From positions 12,973,892 to 13,037,891 of the forward strand of contig JABAKD010000029.1 of assembly GCA_012845835.1 (NCBI GenBank): a DNA stretch of 64,000 nucleotides, written 5' to 3'. The stretch is from Undaria pinnatifida (lineage: Eukaryota > Sar > Phaeophyceae > Laminariales > Alariaceae). The stretch's first letter is position 1, and every line of letters begins with the position of its first letter. The position numbers were made by a program, and so were the translations under genes. The notes beneath the pieces were generated by a model that saw nothing but the letters and a program-made list of their open reading frames with translations, ran no database searches and was not told where the DNA came from. This document shows positions 36,601 to 62,610 of this stretch, in pieces.

Positions 36601-37862
36601 GGGGGGGGGAGGAGGGGCGAGGGAGGGGAAGGAAGTGTGGGGGGGGGGCGTTGGGGAGGGGGGGTATCCTTCCGCCAGGAGGGGGGGGGGGGGGTAAGCG
36701 TCAGGGCGAAAGAGGGGGGGGCTAGGCGTTGGGGTGGGGTGGGGGGATGGGATGGGGCGGCGTCAGCAGAAGTCGCCTCTTCAAACAACCCTTCACAAAA
36801 GGTAGAGGTCTCTGGCCATTTTCGTTTCGGGTCGAGACTACAGCAGTATGCATGTTTACACCAGGTACAACGCAGCAGCACTGCTGCTAATGTCTTTTGT
36901 TAAGCAACGTTTGGTTGCCCTTTCACATGGTATTGTAGTGCAGCAGCACCGCACGTGGTACCAACGCGGTCCTTCCTCTTCCGGACTTCCGGACAGAGCG
37001 GTGTGCGGGTACTGCTGTACCGGTACTGCTACTGCTTGTACTGCCAGCTTGCTGTGTGCGCGTGTTGTCTTCGCTTTGCGGGTACAGCAGTACACTACTG
37101 CTGTACTGGTTGCTTGCCGTGGCTTACAGCAGTAGAGCTATGTACTCGCACGGGTACAGAAGTTCGGGGAATGTCTTACGTACGTACAGCAGGCCAATCT
37201 CCCAAAACTGGCTCAATTATTGGAGCTCCTTTTTGAATATATTTCCAAGCGTACCCTGCTACTGCTGCTGTGGGATGCAGCAGGCTCACCTCCTCTTGGT
37301 CGGCCCCGAGGGGGTCGACCATCGTAAACTTGTCGAACTTAGACCTGACGCACCCCAGATCAGCAGCAGAATGCCGCATGCCGCGCCGAGCAGCCCCAAG
37401 AGAGCACAACGACAAGGATACAACACAAACGACAGCAGGGACATCAGTTCAGAAACGAGGATGTCATGCCACACGAAGACGGCGGTTTAGGCTTGTGACG
37501 GACGTCCGTCTAGACGCAATATACTAGGTTAAAAAATCGGAACTACTTCGGTGTGACTCTGGCAGCACCAAACAATGCCGTCTATGAGAGGGCAGTTAAG
37601 GCGTTGGACCAACACCCATAGCAGGCCAGATTGTCAGCCTGTCTGATGTGCGTATTTCGTATTACGTGTCTCGAGGCACTCGGCCAGGCCGGGTGGGGCT
37701 TAGGCTCTCCTTGACATTAGTGCCTCTCTTGGCCTGCTTTGCCTCTGCCTGGAATGGACCAAGCAACGCTTTGGGGAGGAAATGGTACCATTTGAGTCGG
37801 GCTGGTGCCATCTAATCCAACCTGTTGTTTGTTCGCGTACTCGCATCTGCCCGTACTCACAT
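24379..37862 (-). CDS. TXNDC9: TXNDC9/PLP3-type phosducin-like thioredoxin-domain protein (whole gene)
   Basis: Ten coding exons on the minus strand, given below, join with consistent phase into about 331 residues. Order: an N-terminal charged helical region (about 1-110), an acidic Asp/Glu segment (about 111-147), [14 protein letters not shown], then KGHGQFREI and a thioredoxin-like fold with [28 protein letters not shown] and the cis-Pro loop KILPT, and an acidic tail ending FSDEDG. The family lacks the CxxC redox pair, as here (one Cys). Known relatives modulate the CCT chaperonin in actin and tubulin folding; that role is inferred. The initiator ATG is split by an intron (AT at 37862-37861, G at 37344) and is the first ATG in an upstream-open frame. 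The length exceeds the usual 200-230 residues because of the N-terminal extension. Confidence 0.9.
24500..24915 (+). repeat. Imperfect tandem repeat, units of about 130 bp
   Basis: GACAACGGC, AGCCCAAA and TACGATAA blocks recur three to four times. It lies in the last TXNDC9 intron, next to exon 10. Confidence 0.55.
24987..25328 (+). mobile_element. MITE C, copy 5
   Basis: From ACTGATTCTATGATAGCC to CCGTAGAACGACTC, with an enlarged interior. Flanks TATAG and TTTAG match at four of five bases. It lies in the last TXNDC9 intron. Confidence 0.7.
25329..25490. mobile_element. Element D-related sequence
   Basis: TTTAGTGCGGTG at the left and CACCGCAAAATACAGGGGACC at the right are inverted, with AGTGCGG pieces inside. 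It abuts MITE C. Confidence 0.45.
25668..25722 (-). repeat. A-core repeat, partial reversed copy
   Basis: AGCTGTGAGATCGAAGACTT and the following TCGTCGAAACTCATCTTTGC match the palindrome's right arm. It is truncated on both sides. Confidence 0.75.
25978..26455 (+). repeat. GGGTC pentanucleotide satellite with higher-order unit
   Basis: Long runs of GGGTC are broken by a repeated 60-bp lead (GGACGTTTTCAAACTATCGG at 25978 and 26150) and by CGGATCACGAGATTT-type blocks (26355, 26418). Gly-Ser-Arg-Val frames on the plus strand and Asp-Pro-Thr-Arg frames on the other are artefacts. It lies in the last TXNDC9 intron. Confidence 0.9.
26715..26947 (-). mobile_element. MITE B, copy 5
   Basis: Reversed copy: GATTTGGGAGCTTACGACCT and right end CTCTATCGTATCACGCGTC. 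The left terminal repeat is degraded. Confidence 0.65.
27095..27550. mobile_element. Element G, copy 2, expanded by ATAGATCAT repeats
   Basis: Ends CACACCTCCGACAGATCA and GGATCTGTCTGATGTCTGG. The interior 27125-27335 is a run of 9-bp CATATAGAT units. It carries the G-family GTCCAGCCC and CAGGTACAGG blocks. Confidence 0.65.
27975..28410 (-). repeat. Duplicated block in the last TXNDC9 intron
   Basis: GTTGGGTTGGATGA with preceding TTTTACGTTGCCGCCGAT at about 27985-28045 recurs at 28345-28405 as ATTGGGTTGGATGA with TTTTACGCTGCCACCGAT. Each copy has a donor-like site (GTGAGT or GTAAGT). This may be a decayed exon pair, but it is not needed for the gene model. Confidence 0.45.
28548..28697 (-). 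CDS. TXNDC9: TXNDC9 exon 9
   Basis: Fifty codons, phase 0 to 0, between acceptor GTGGTGTAG and donor GCCAAG|GTGCGG. It encodes [20 protein letters not shown] and GFDGLTT, the cis-Pro loop and the following strand and helix of the thioredoxin fold. Confidence 0.92.
28799..28870 (-). pseudogene. Decayed copy of TXNDC9 exon 9
   Basis: GAAGCCGATGGTGTTGTGCA and the following CGTTGAA match exon 9 at an offset of 170 bp, including sequence across the acceptor. The copy has frame changes and lies in intron 8. Confidence 0.8.
28875..29108 (-). other. Coding-like minus frame in TXNDC9 intron 8
   Basis: Open for 77 codons with a natural composition ([18 protein letters not shown] near the middle). It does not fit the TXNDC9 protein, has no clear splice sites and matches no family I know. 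It may be an alternative exon or a captured fragment. Confidence 0.3.
29347..29366. repeat. 20-bp perfect palindrome
   Basis: GGCCACTCGCGCGAGTGGCC, in TXNDC9 intron 8. It belongs to the hairpin series also seen inside element H and at 55105 and 56725, each preceded by a GTACAG-like lead in most copies. Confidence 0.8.
29450..29558 (-). CDS. TXNDC9: TXNDC9 exon 8
   Basis: 109 bp between acceptor TTTTGCGCAG and donor CTCCAG|GTCAGT. It completes the Arg codon split from exon 7 and encodes [16 protein letters not shown] and [15 protein letters not shown], diagnostic of this family. Confidence 0.93.
29784..30078. mobile_element. Element G, copy 3, inserted in satellite O
   Basis: Ends CACACATTGGACAGATCA and TTTTGTCCAATGTGTG are inverted repeats. 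The interior has GATCATATAGATCATATAGA runs and the shared GATCCAACCCAGGGAACATG block. Confidence 0.75.
30734..30911. mobile_element. 178-bp MITE inserted in satellite O
   Basis: Left CGGTGGGGGTCGCCCAATAA and right TTATCGGGGGACCCCCACTG are inverted repeats. CCGCCTTAT recurs inside. Interruption of the satellite unit supports insertion. Confidence 0.7.
31410..31498 (-). CDS. TXNDC9: TXNDC9 exon 7
   Basis: 89 bp between acceptor CCTGTGTAG and donor CAACG|GTAAGC. It encodes [16 protein letters not shown] then [11 protein letters not shown] and two bases of an Arg codon. The first strand and helix of the thioredoxin fold. Confidence 0.93.
31515..31548 (+). repeat. (CGG)n microsatellite
   Basis: A CAG/CGG run just upstream (minus sense) of exon 7, within the pyrimidine-side flank of its acceptor. 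Confidence 0.85.
31808..31935 (+). repeat. (CAA)/(GAACAA) microsatellite
   Basis: Pure CAA runs flank an AAGAAC hexanucleotide run. It lies in TXNDC9 intron 6, 20 bp past the exon 6 donor. Poly-Gln and poly-Asn frames are artefacts. Confidence 0.95.
31957..32043 (-). CDS. TXNDC9: TXNDC9 exon 6
   Basis: 29 codons, phase 0 to 0, between acceptor GGGGGAACAG (preceded by an 18-base T run on the sense strand, 32059-32076) and donor GGCCAG|GTACGG. It encodes [19 protein letters not shown] and AKGHGQ, the basic helix and KGHG motif that lead into the thioredoxin domain. Confidence 0.92.
32377..32686 (+). mobile_element. Element N, copy 1
   Basis: Imperfect inverted ends (CATCCCTCTATAGTGCGG and ATCCTATCGTGGGACG). 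The body has CTGACCAGTTGAACTCCTCA and TCAGACAATTCTTAGAATAT, shared with 53085-53415 and partly 45020-45170. A GATGGAT run is at 32578-32622. It lies in TXNDC9 intron 5. Confidence 0.5.
33540..33644 (+). mobile_element. Poly(A) retroposon tail L, copy 1
   Basis: CACACGACGCGTATGAAAAT through CCGCCGGAGGAT is followed by about 31 A residues. A second copy ending in poly(A) is at 35448-35536. Two small stem-loops (CGTAT-GAAA-ATACG and ATCC-GCCGGA-GGAT) precede the tail. Upstream, 33465-33533 holds a short frame ([10 protein letters not shown] start), so this copy may be longer. Confidence 0.7.
33734..33844 (-). CDS. TXNDC9: TXNDC9 exon 5 (acidic segment)
   Basis: 37 codons, phase 0 to 0, between acceptor GAACGACGACAG and donor CCTGAG|GTAGAG. 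It encodes a run of Asp and Glu ending [13 protein letters not shown], which leads into IRRIRESR in exon 6. Without splicing the frame would stop after HKV (33716), so an intron-retained short form is possible. Confidence 0.88.
34143..34360. mobile_element. Element G, partial copy 4
   Basis: Carries GATCCAACCCAGGAAACG and GACCAGGGATCTGTCCGCAC and the right end GGTCTGTCCTGTGTG. The left end is lost. Confidence 0.6.
34395..34720 (-). pseudogene. Decayed copy of TXNDC9 exon 4 and flanks
   Basis: About 325 bp matching 34800-35060. Shared marks are AGCACACCCCGGGGATA in the flank and, in the exon part, GAAGGCCTCGGCAACACTCA against GAAGGCATCGGCAAGACTGA in exon 4. The reading frame and donor are altered (the GAG|GT donor is gone). 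Confidence 0.75.
34956..35108 (-). CDS. TXNDC9: TXNDC9 exon 4
   Basis: 51 codons, phase 0 to 0, between acceptor GTCACGCAG and donor ACGGGGAG|GTGATT. It encodes an Ala/Arg/Glu-rich helix ([19 protein letters not shown]), probably a coiled coil. An alternative acceptor CCGACAG at 35102 would break phase. Confidence 0.85.
35130..35447 (+). repeat. Degenerate telomere-like repeat
   Basis: TTAGGG and GGTCAGGGTTA/GCGTTAGGGTCA hexamer variants run for about 300 bp. They lie in TXNDC9 intron 3, where the sense strand reads CCCTAAC, which also fits a branch-point consensus upstream of exon 4. Confidence 0.9.
35448..35536 (+). mobile_element. Poly(A) retroposon tail L, copy 2, in telomere-like repeats
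   Basis: CACACAACGCGTATTAAAAT through GGAGGAT and about 17 A residues, flanked on both sides by GTTAG, a 5-bp target duplication made of telomere-like sequence. 5'-truncated relative to copy 1. Confidence 0.8.
35795..35850 (+). repeat. Interstitial (TTAGGG)n
   Basis: Nine nearly perfect TTAGGG units with one GCTAGGG variant. They lie inside a gene intron, so they are not a chromosome end. Confidence 0.95.
35940..35963 (-). pseudogene. Possible 24-bp micro-exon or decayed piece of exon 4
   Basis: CTGATCGGGAG|GTGATGATTA resembles the exon 4 donor end. It could be spliced in phase as ASPSPDRE, but the similarity to exon 4 favours a decayed copy. Sequence at 35580-35635 likewise repeats the region just upstream of exon 4. 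Confidence 0.35.
36394..36513 (-). CDS. TXNDC9: TXNDC9 exon 3
   Basis: 40 codons, phase 0 to 0, between acceptor CGTCCACTCCCCAG and donor GCGCAG|GTGATG. It encodes [19 protein letters not shown] and [12 protein letters not shown], a charged helical segment typical of the N terminus of this family. Confidence 0.88.
36840..37200 (+). repeat. TACAGCAG-rich tract
   Basis: Short ACAGCAGTAC and GTACTGCTGTA palindromes are scattered through TXNDC9 intron 2 and the region to 38260. No reading frame here is credited as a gene. Confidence 0.5.
37290..37344 (-). CDS. TXNDC9: TXNDC9 exon 2 (completes the start codon)
   Basis: 55 bp between acceptor GGGGTGCGTCAG and donor GAGGAG|GTGAGC. The first G completes ATG with exon 1. 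It reads [18 protein letters not shown]. Confidence 0.85.
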
Positions 37863-37920
37863 GGTCGCTGCAGCTTCTAAGCTTGGTCTTCCCGGTGTGC
37901 AGGTTGAGCGGCCACACGGG
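37861..37920 (-). CDS. TXNDC9: TXNDC9 exon 1 (5' UTR and first two bases of ATG)
   Basis: It ends GCAGCGACCAT|GTGAGT. The strong donor places AT at 37862-37861. The frame is open upstream to a TAA near 38025 with no earlier ATG. The transcription start is not determined. Confidence 0.6.
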
Positions 37921-38739
37921 CCTGCACCTCCGAATTCAGCCCTCTGTGCTATACTCCGCCCCGTGCTCCCTTTGCTCTGCTTCGCCCTCGCACACAAAAC
38001 GACAATCGGCCAAGCTTTGATTTATTAGTAACACTTACTAAATCAATTACACGGTTTAATTCCAAGTGCTTCGTCGCCATGTCGGGAGTGCAGTGTTAAA
38101 AGAGCTACGAAAGTTTAAAAGGGTTCAAAAAATTCAAAAATCTGAAACCGTCAAGGTTTTTTCGACGAAGTGCATGCATCATACATGCATACCGGTACAG
38201 CAGTACAGCAGTCGTGGTACAGTCGTGGCGCCGCGTCAGTGTGGTGTACCCGATAGTGTATGGACCCAATACAGTGCGGTGAAGGTCGCATGTGACGACT
38301 TCAAGCAACTGTACATAGGACATGTAATATCCCGGGATAGTGCGCCGGGTACCAATGTAGTGCTGGTATTTGCGTCTGGCACGGAACCGGACTATTATTA
38401 ATAAAATACGAAGGAGTGCTGTAGTCTATATATACCCTTCAGGCGACTACGACAGTATGTACGTAAAATATAATAACAGTTTAGTATTAACATTTATATC
38501 CCAACGGCTCTTACGTTTCCGGACAAAGCTAAATCGGTGAAGAACACGGATCGTACGGAAAACACCGACGATTTTGACGTGATCGATTTATATTGATACA
38601 TATCAACGTTCGCATAACAGTTGCGCCGCGCGTCGTCGCTCCTCGACCCCTCACCCCGGTGCGAGAGCCATGAAGAGGGGGGTCGGGATGCAGCAGTAGA
38701 AGAGTTTAGTCTATACTTGGCATACCTGGTATGAGTTAC

Positions 38740-38827
38740 CAGGTACATGGTGCGAAAGAAGCGTAACATCACAGCCGCCAACTCGTGCTGCATCTGAGGG
38801 TTTGTTTCCGGATCGCTCTCTGGTACT
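38740..38827 (-). CDS. Exon of an unidentified minus-strand gene
   Basis: 88 bp between acceptor CAGCAGTACAG and donor TACCTG|GTAACT, encoding PESDPETNPQMQHELAAVM then LRFFRTMYL. An upstream exon ending at 38962 (donor CCGGC|GTGAGT) fits in phase. It lies upstream of the TXNDC9 start on the same strand but does not join it in phase. No family is recognised. Confidence 0.5.
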
Positions 38828-38961
38828 CTGTACTGCTGTTGTGTACCCTGGTACCTGGTACTCGGCATCACACGTGCAAAGTACTCGGGATTCTGGTAGT
38901 GGGAGTATGCTTGAATGCATATGAATATGAGTGTGAGTACAGCGACGTCAGCTGGACTCAC

Positions 38962-39090
38962 GCCGGCGTTGCGTCAACTGAAGGACTGTCGACACACGAT
39001 ATCTCCACCGACCACCACCACCGCCGCCACCACTGCCACCACCACCACCACCACCAGAAGCAGCCATCGAGTTGGTCCCAAGGTCGAGGG
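38962..39090 (-). CDS. Probable upstream exon with Gly/Val repeat
   Basis: It contains a (CCA/CCG)n run (39004-39056) and ends at a GTGAGT donor. Two frames are open. One (SPSVDATP at its end) joins exon 38740-38827 in phase. The 5' boundary is unknown. Confidence 0.35.
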
Positions 39091-39260
39091 ATGCCTTACC
39101 TGCAAGGTATGATACGTGGGGACGGGCTATCTTTCGAGCTGTCCGCCGTTCGCTGTACGTTTTCGTACCCAGGGATGGCCGCCCAAAATCGATCAGATAC
39201 GCGGTAATACCGGCCGTCTAATGCGAGCGTGCAGCAGCACGAATACTATGATGCTAACGT

Positions 39261-39301
39261 ACGACACGACACACGACACACGACACACGACACACGACAC
39301 G
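39261..39301 (+). repeat. (ACACGAC)n minisatellite
   Basis: About six units of a 7-8 bp repeat. Confidence 0.9.
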
Positions 39302-39790
39302 ACTTGTAGGTCTACAGCGATGTAGTTCGAGTGCATTCCCTGCTCCAGCAGCCCCAAATTGATTCGTGTGACAGATTGTGTACGAAAGCGTCATTTTATT
39401 TCGACATGTTTTGCCGTTAAATCCCCAAAGCTAATAATTCAGTTGAAGGATGTTCGAAACGCATTGCTATCACATCTTGTTCCTTCTTTTTTTGTGCCTG
39501 ATGAGTACGCGTAGTGCAGGACACCAGATGAGAAGCAGGGTAATAAGAAAACGAGGGTGGGATTTACAGGAAAATAAAGAAATTGGGAGTCGATATACTG
39601 ATATTAGTCTAGACTAATATATTAGTGTAGAACGTGCACCCAATATCAATTAAGAAGTCCAGCGTGGGTCAGCTTTCCAGTTATTATTACTAGATACTGG
39701 TAGGTGTTCTGTACTTTGGCCGATGTCTCTTCGGCATAGTCTACATGTTTTGATTGCACACCCGTGCAACTACCGCTAGCAACTACAAGT
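39302..39790. other. No gene seen
   Basis: A/T-rich sequence with a TAGTCTAGACTA palindrome near 39606. No feature is supported. Confidence 0.5.
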
Positions 39791-39794
39791 ATAG

Positions 39795-40310
39795 TTGTGG
39801 GTCAGTTGTCCAGGACGAGTGGTTGTCCAGGACAACTGGTTGCGCAGCTTTTTCAAAACGTAGTTTTCCAGGACGACTAGTTGCGCGGTTTTAAAAAAAA
39901 AGGTATTCGTCCAGGACAACTGGTCGTAGTTGTCCAGGACAACTAGTTGTTGTCTAGGACAACTAGTTGCGCAGCTTTTTAAAAAAATAGTTGTCCAGGA
40001 CAACAAGTTGCGGAGCTTTTTCAAAAGGTAGTTGTCCAGGACAACCAGTTGCGCAGCTTTTTAAAAAAAGGAGTTGTCCAGGACAACTAGTTGCGTAGCT
40101 TTTTTAAAGAGTAAGAGTAGTTGTCCAGGACAACTAGTTGGGCCGCTTTTCAAAGAGTAGTTTATGAAGTTATTCTAACGACGTCAGCTGTGAGCTCGAC
40201 GAGTTTAGGGTCGATACTCATGTTTGCAAGCTCCGTACGATAGCTGTCCACGACAACTAGTTGCGCGCACTTTCAAACCAGTGGTTGTCCAAACAACTGG
40301 CCTTTGGAAA
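39795..40310 (+). repeat. Palindromic tandem array I, left block
   Basis: About twelve units of 40-50 bp built on AGTTGTCCAGGACAACTAG followed by TTGCGCAGC and a T/A run. GTTGTCC and GGACAAC can pair, so each unit is a potential hairpin. One reversed A-core copy (40178-40236) interrupts it. Confidence 0.9.
40178..40236 (-). repeat. A-core repeat, diverged copy inside array I
   Basis: CAGCTGTGAGCTCGACGAGT and CTCATGTTTGCAAGCT match the reversed A-core. Confidence 0.6.
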
Positions 40311-40637
40311 CGGATATTTGCTTATACGTGTCGACAGGAGTTGACACAATATCTTCTTGTCATATGCGGCATGACGAGAACGGCGGGGGTTTCGGCGTTG
40401 GCGGGTGTTGGGTGTTTTGTTTGTTTGTTTGTGTTCTGGGTGGCTTCAGCTCTTGCGGAATTCCTGGCGTGCTAGCGTAAACAATAGACGCAATGACGTG
40501 GGAAACAAGTTGAGCGGAATTGCGACAACTAAGTGGTACGCTGGTTTGATGCAGCGATCCGCAGCCGGTTGCACACATCCGCGCTCGTTTTGGTTGTCGC
40601 ACATCATTTTTGTGTGCTGCTTTTTTCAAAGGCTGCG

Positions 40638-40705
40638 CCGCAACTAGTTGTCCTGAACAACTAGTTTTTAAAAAGTTGCGCAAATAGTTGTCCTGGACAA
40701 CCACT
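40638..40705 (-). repeat. Array I units, inverted
   Basis: Two units in the opposite orientation (AGTTGTCCTGAACAACTAG and AGTTGTCCTGGACAACCA) border the hairpin at 40711. Confidence 0.75.
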
Positions 40706-40710
40706 CTTGA

Positions 40711-41272
40711 AAAATGCTGTGTAATGCGTGAATAGTGGTTGGGGGGGGTTGGAGAAAGCCTAGCCCTGTGTCATCATGTAATAAAAATAAATTCGTACCC
40801 GCAAAGTACATAATCACATCATGGCAAAATCGAATGCGTGCATGCATGGGGGATACCTACCTTCATTGGGTGGGAAAGAAACCAAGCAACCGAGAAATAA
40901 ACCGAAATGCCGGCTATGTGGCGGCAACCGCTCCGCCGTCAGCCGAGCCCCCTACGTGATACAAATGCACGGAAGATTGTTCTTTCCCCCTTTGATGATG
41001 GGGGTGTCCTCTTCCGAGCATTGGTACCACGTAGGGGGCTCGGTTAACGGAGAGGTGGCCGCCACATGGCGATAATTTCGGTTCATTTCTCGGTTACTTG
41101 GTTTCTTTCCCCCCCAACGAGGGTGTCTCCCATGCATGCACGCGTTCGATTTTGCCATGATGTGAGAATGTACTTTCCCGGTACGAATTTATTGCCATTA
41201 CATCATGATAACACAGGGCTAAGTTTCCCCCGACCCCCCCACATCACTGTTAACGCATTACACAGCATTTTT
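40711..41272. repeat. 560-bp hairpin inside array I
   Basis: AAAATGCTGTGTAATGCG at the left pairs with CGCATTACACAGCATTTT at the right. Both arms encode the same MAKSNACMHG peptide start outward-in (40821 plus, 41158 minus), with about 80-90% identity by eye and a turn near 40990. Noncoding otherwise. Confidence 0.85.
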
Positions 41273-41274
41273 TA

Positions 41275-41715
41275 AAAGTAGTTGTCCAGGGTAAACTAGT
41301 TGCACAGCTTTTTCAAAACTAGTTGTCCAGGACAACTAGTTGCGCTGCTTTAAACAAAAATAGTTATCCAGGGCAACTAGTTGCGCAGATGTTTAAATAC
41401 GCAGTTGTCCAGGACAACTAATTGCGCAGCTTTTTAGAAACGCAGTTGTCCAGGACAGCGAGCTGCGCAGCTGTTAAAAATAGCAGTTGTCCAGAACAAC
41501 TAGTTGCGCAGCTGCTAATAAAAGTATATAGGACAGCTAGCTGCGCAGCTGTTAAAAACAGTAGTTGTCCGGAACAACTAGTTGCGCAGCTGTTAATAAA
41601 AGTAAACAGTTGTCCAGGACATCTAGTTGCGCAGCTCATGAAAAAAATAGTTGTCCAGCACAACTAGTTGCGCAGCTTTTTCAAAGAGTGGTTGTCGGCC
41701 AGACAACTGACAACT
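41275..41715 (+). repeat. Palindromic tandem array I, right block
   Basis: About ten units in the same orientation as the left block. Some use a GCTGTTAATAAAAGTA spacer. Together with the left block, the hairpin and 40310-40640, this may be one composite element. Confidence 0.9.
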
Positions 41716-41716
41716 G

Positions 41717-42045
41717 TCATAGCTGTACGGGGTGTGGTTGATTGTACTGGCGGGGACGCGACGGAGATGATCCATCGTAGATAGAGGAGTTCCATGCTGG
41801 ATAGAGATTCTGGTAGTGGGTTACCTGGTATAGGGATGTCGGCATGTTGTGTGATATTCACCTGCGCGTCTTGATGTCAATCGTTGCGTTTGGCTCCTTG
41901 TGAGACCGACGCAGGCTCGACGGTGGGACAACAAAATAGAAGAGGAAGTTCTGTGTCACCATCTTGAGTCATCACCACACCTTCCCGTGCCAGCTGCGTA
42001 TACACCTTCAGAGATCGATCAACACACTACTGAACCGGCTATCTT
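41717..42045 (+). repeat. Direct repeat J, left copy, with coding-like part
   Basis: It matches 44290-44610 over about 300 bp (shared GGAGTTCCATGCTGGAT and GATTCTGGTAGTGGG). The left copy holds an open frame at 41900-42090 (RRWDNKIEEEVLCHHLESS) that is broken in the right copy. This could be a duplicated exon region, or terminal repeats of a 2.9-kb element. Confidence 0.6.
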
Positions 42046-42216
42046 CTATTGGTCAGCGTGGCCGCCATCCTGGAGGGAAGGATTCTGCGGCTAGCACATG
42101 ATCACGAGGATGCTGGCATGGAAAAGGGAAGTGTGGGGTACCTGTTACAAGATATAAACCTGCTGAAGATCGCGATAGCGACACAATAGTTTGAGAGAGA
42201 GGCCGGACTCACAGAG

Positions 42217-62052
<19,836 letters not shown>

Positions 62053-62610
62053 GTTTTCCGAACAACACCAAAGCTGTCATAACTTAAACTCTTTCTACAC
62101 TATTTTTTTTTTTCTCGCTATACGAAACACTTGCGAACAGCGGTGCCCGGAATAGCCTTCCCACCGCTGCAAAAAATTCCCATACAACTTTCTAAACGAT
62201 TTGCCCTATAAAACAACGTGGGCACAGTGCTTAAGAGGCGAACTCCCGCACTCTCCACCGAGATAGGCAGTTGACAAATAGAACTTGGAGAGGGTAACAT
62301 GGACGACGTAAGTGTTTTAATATATCCTCGGGTGGGTGGGAAAAAGAATGAACCTTAAGCTCGCCACTCTAAGGTGCAAGTGTCGTGTGTCAATTTAGGT
62401 TTGGGTTGTCGAAAAAAGGGTGCTGCGTATTGAGAGCAAACATGTCCTGCCTATATATATGCCGCCATGCATTGCGCACCACGCAACACCCACGGCATTT
62501 TCACACTACTAATAGCATGCGCGGCATACACATTAGTAATTGTTTGCAAGTGGGTTTCTCACTCATACGTGTTTGTGCGGCGTTCACATTACTATTTATT
62601 TATGCTCGTG
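62053..62610. other. Intergenic space between convergent genes
   Basis: No repeat or gene was seen. Expected to hold both 3' ends. Confidence 0.5.

Noticed and set aside
39795-41715. CRISPR-like array
   Set aside because: Repeats are diverged, spacing is filled by repeat-derived sequence and not unique spacers, and the host is eukaryotic with spliced genes.
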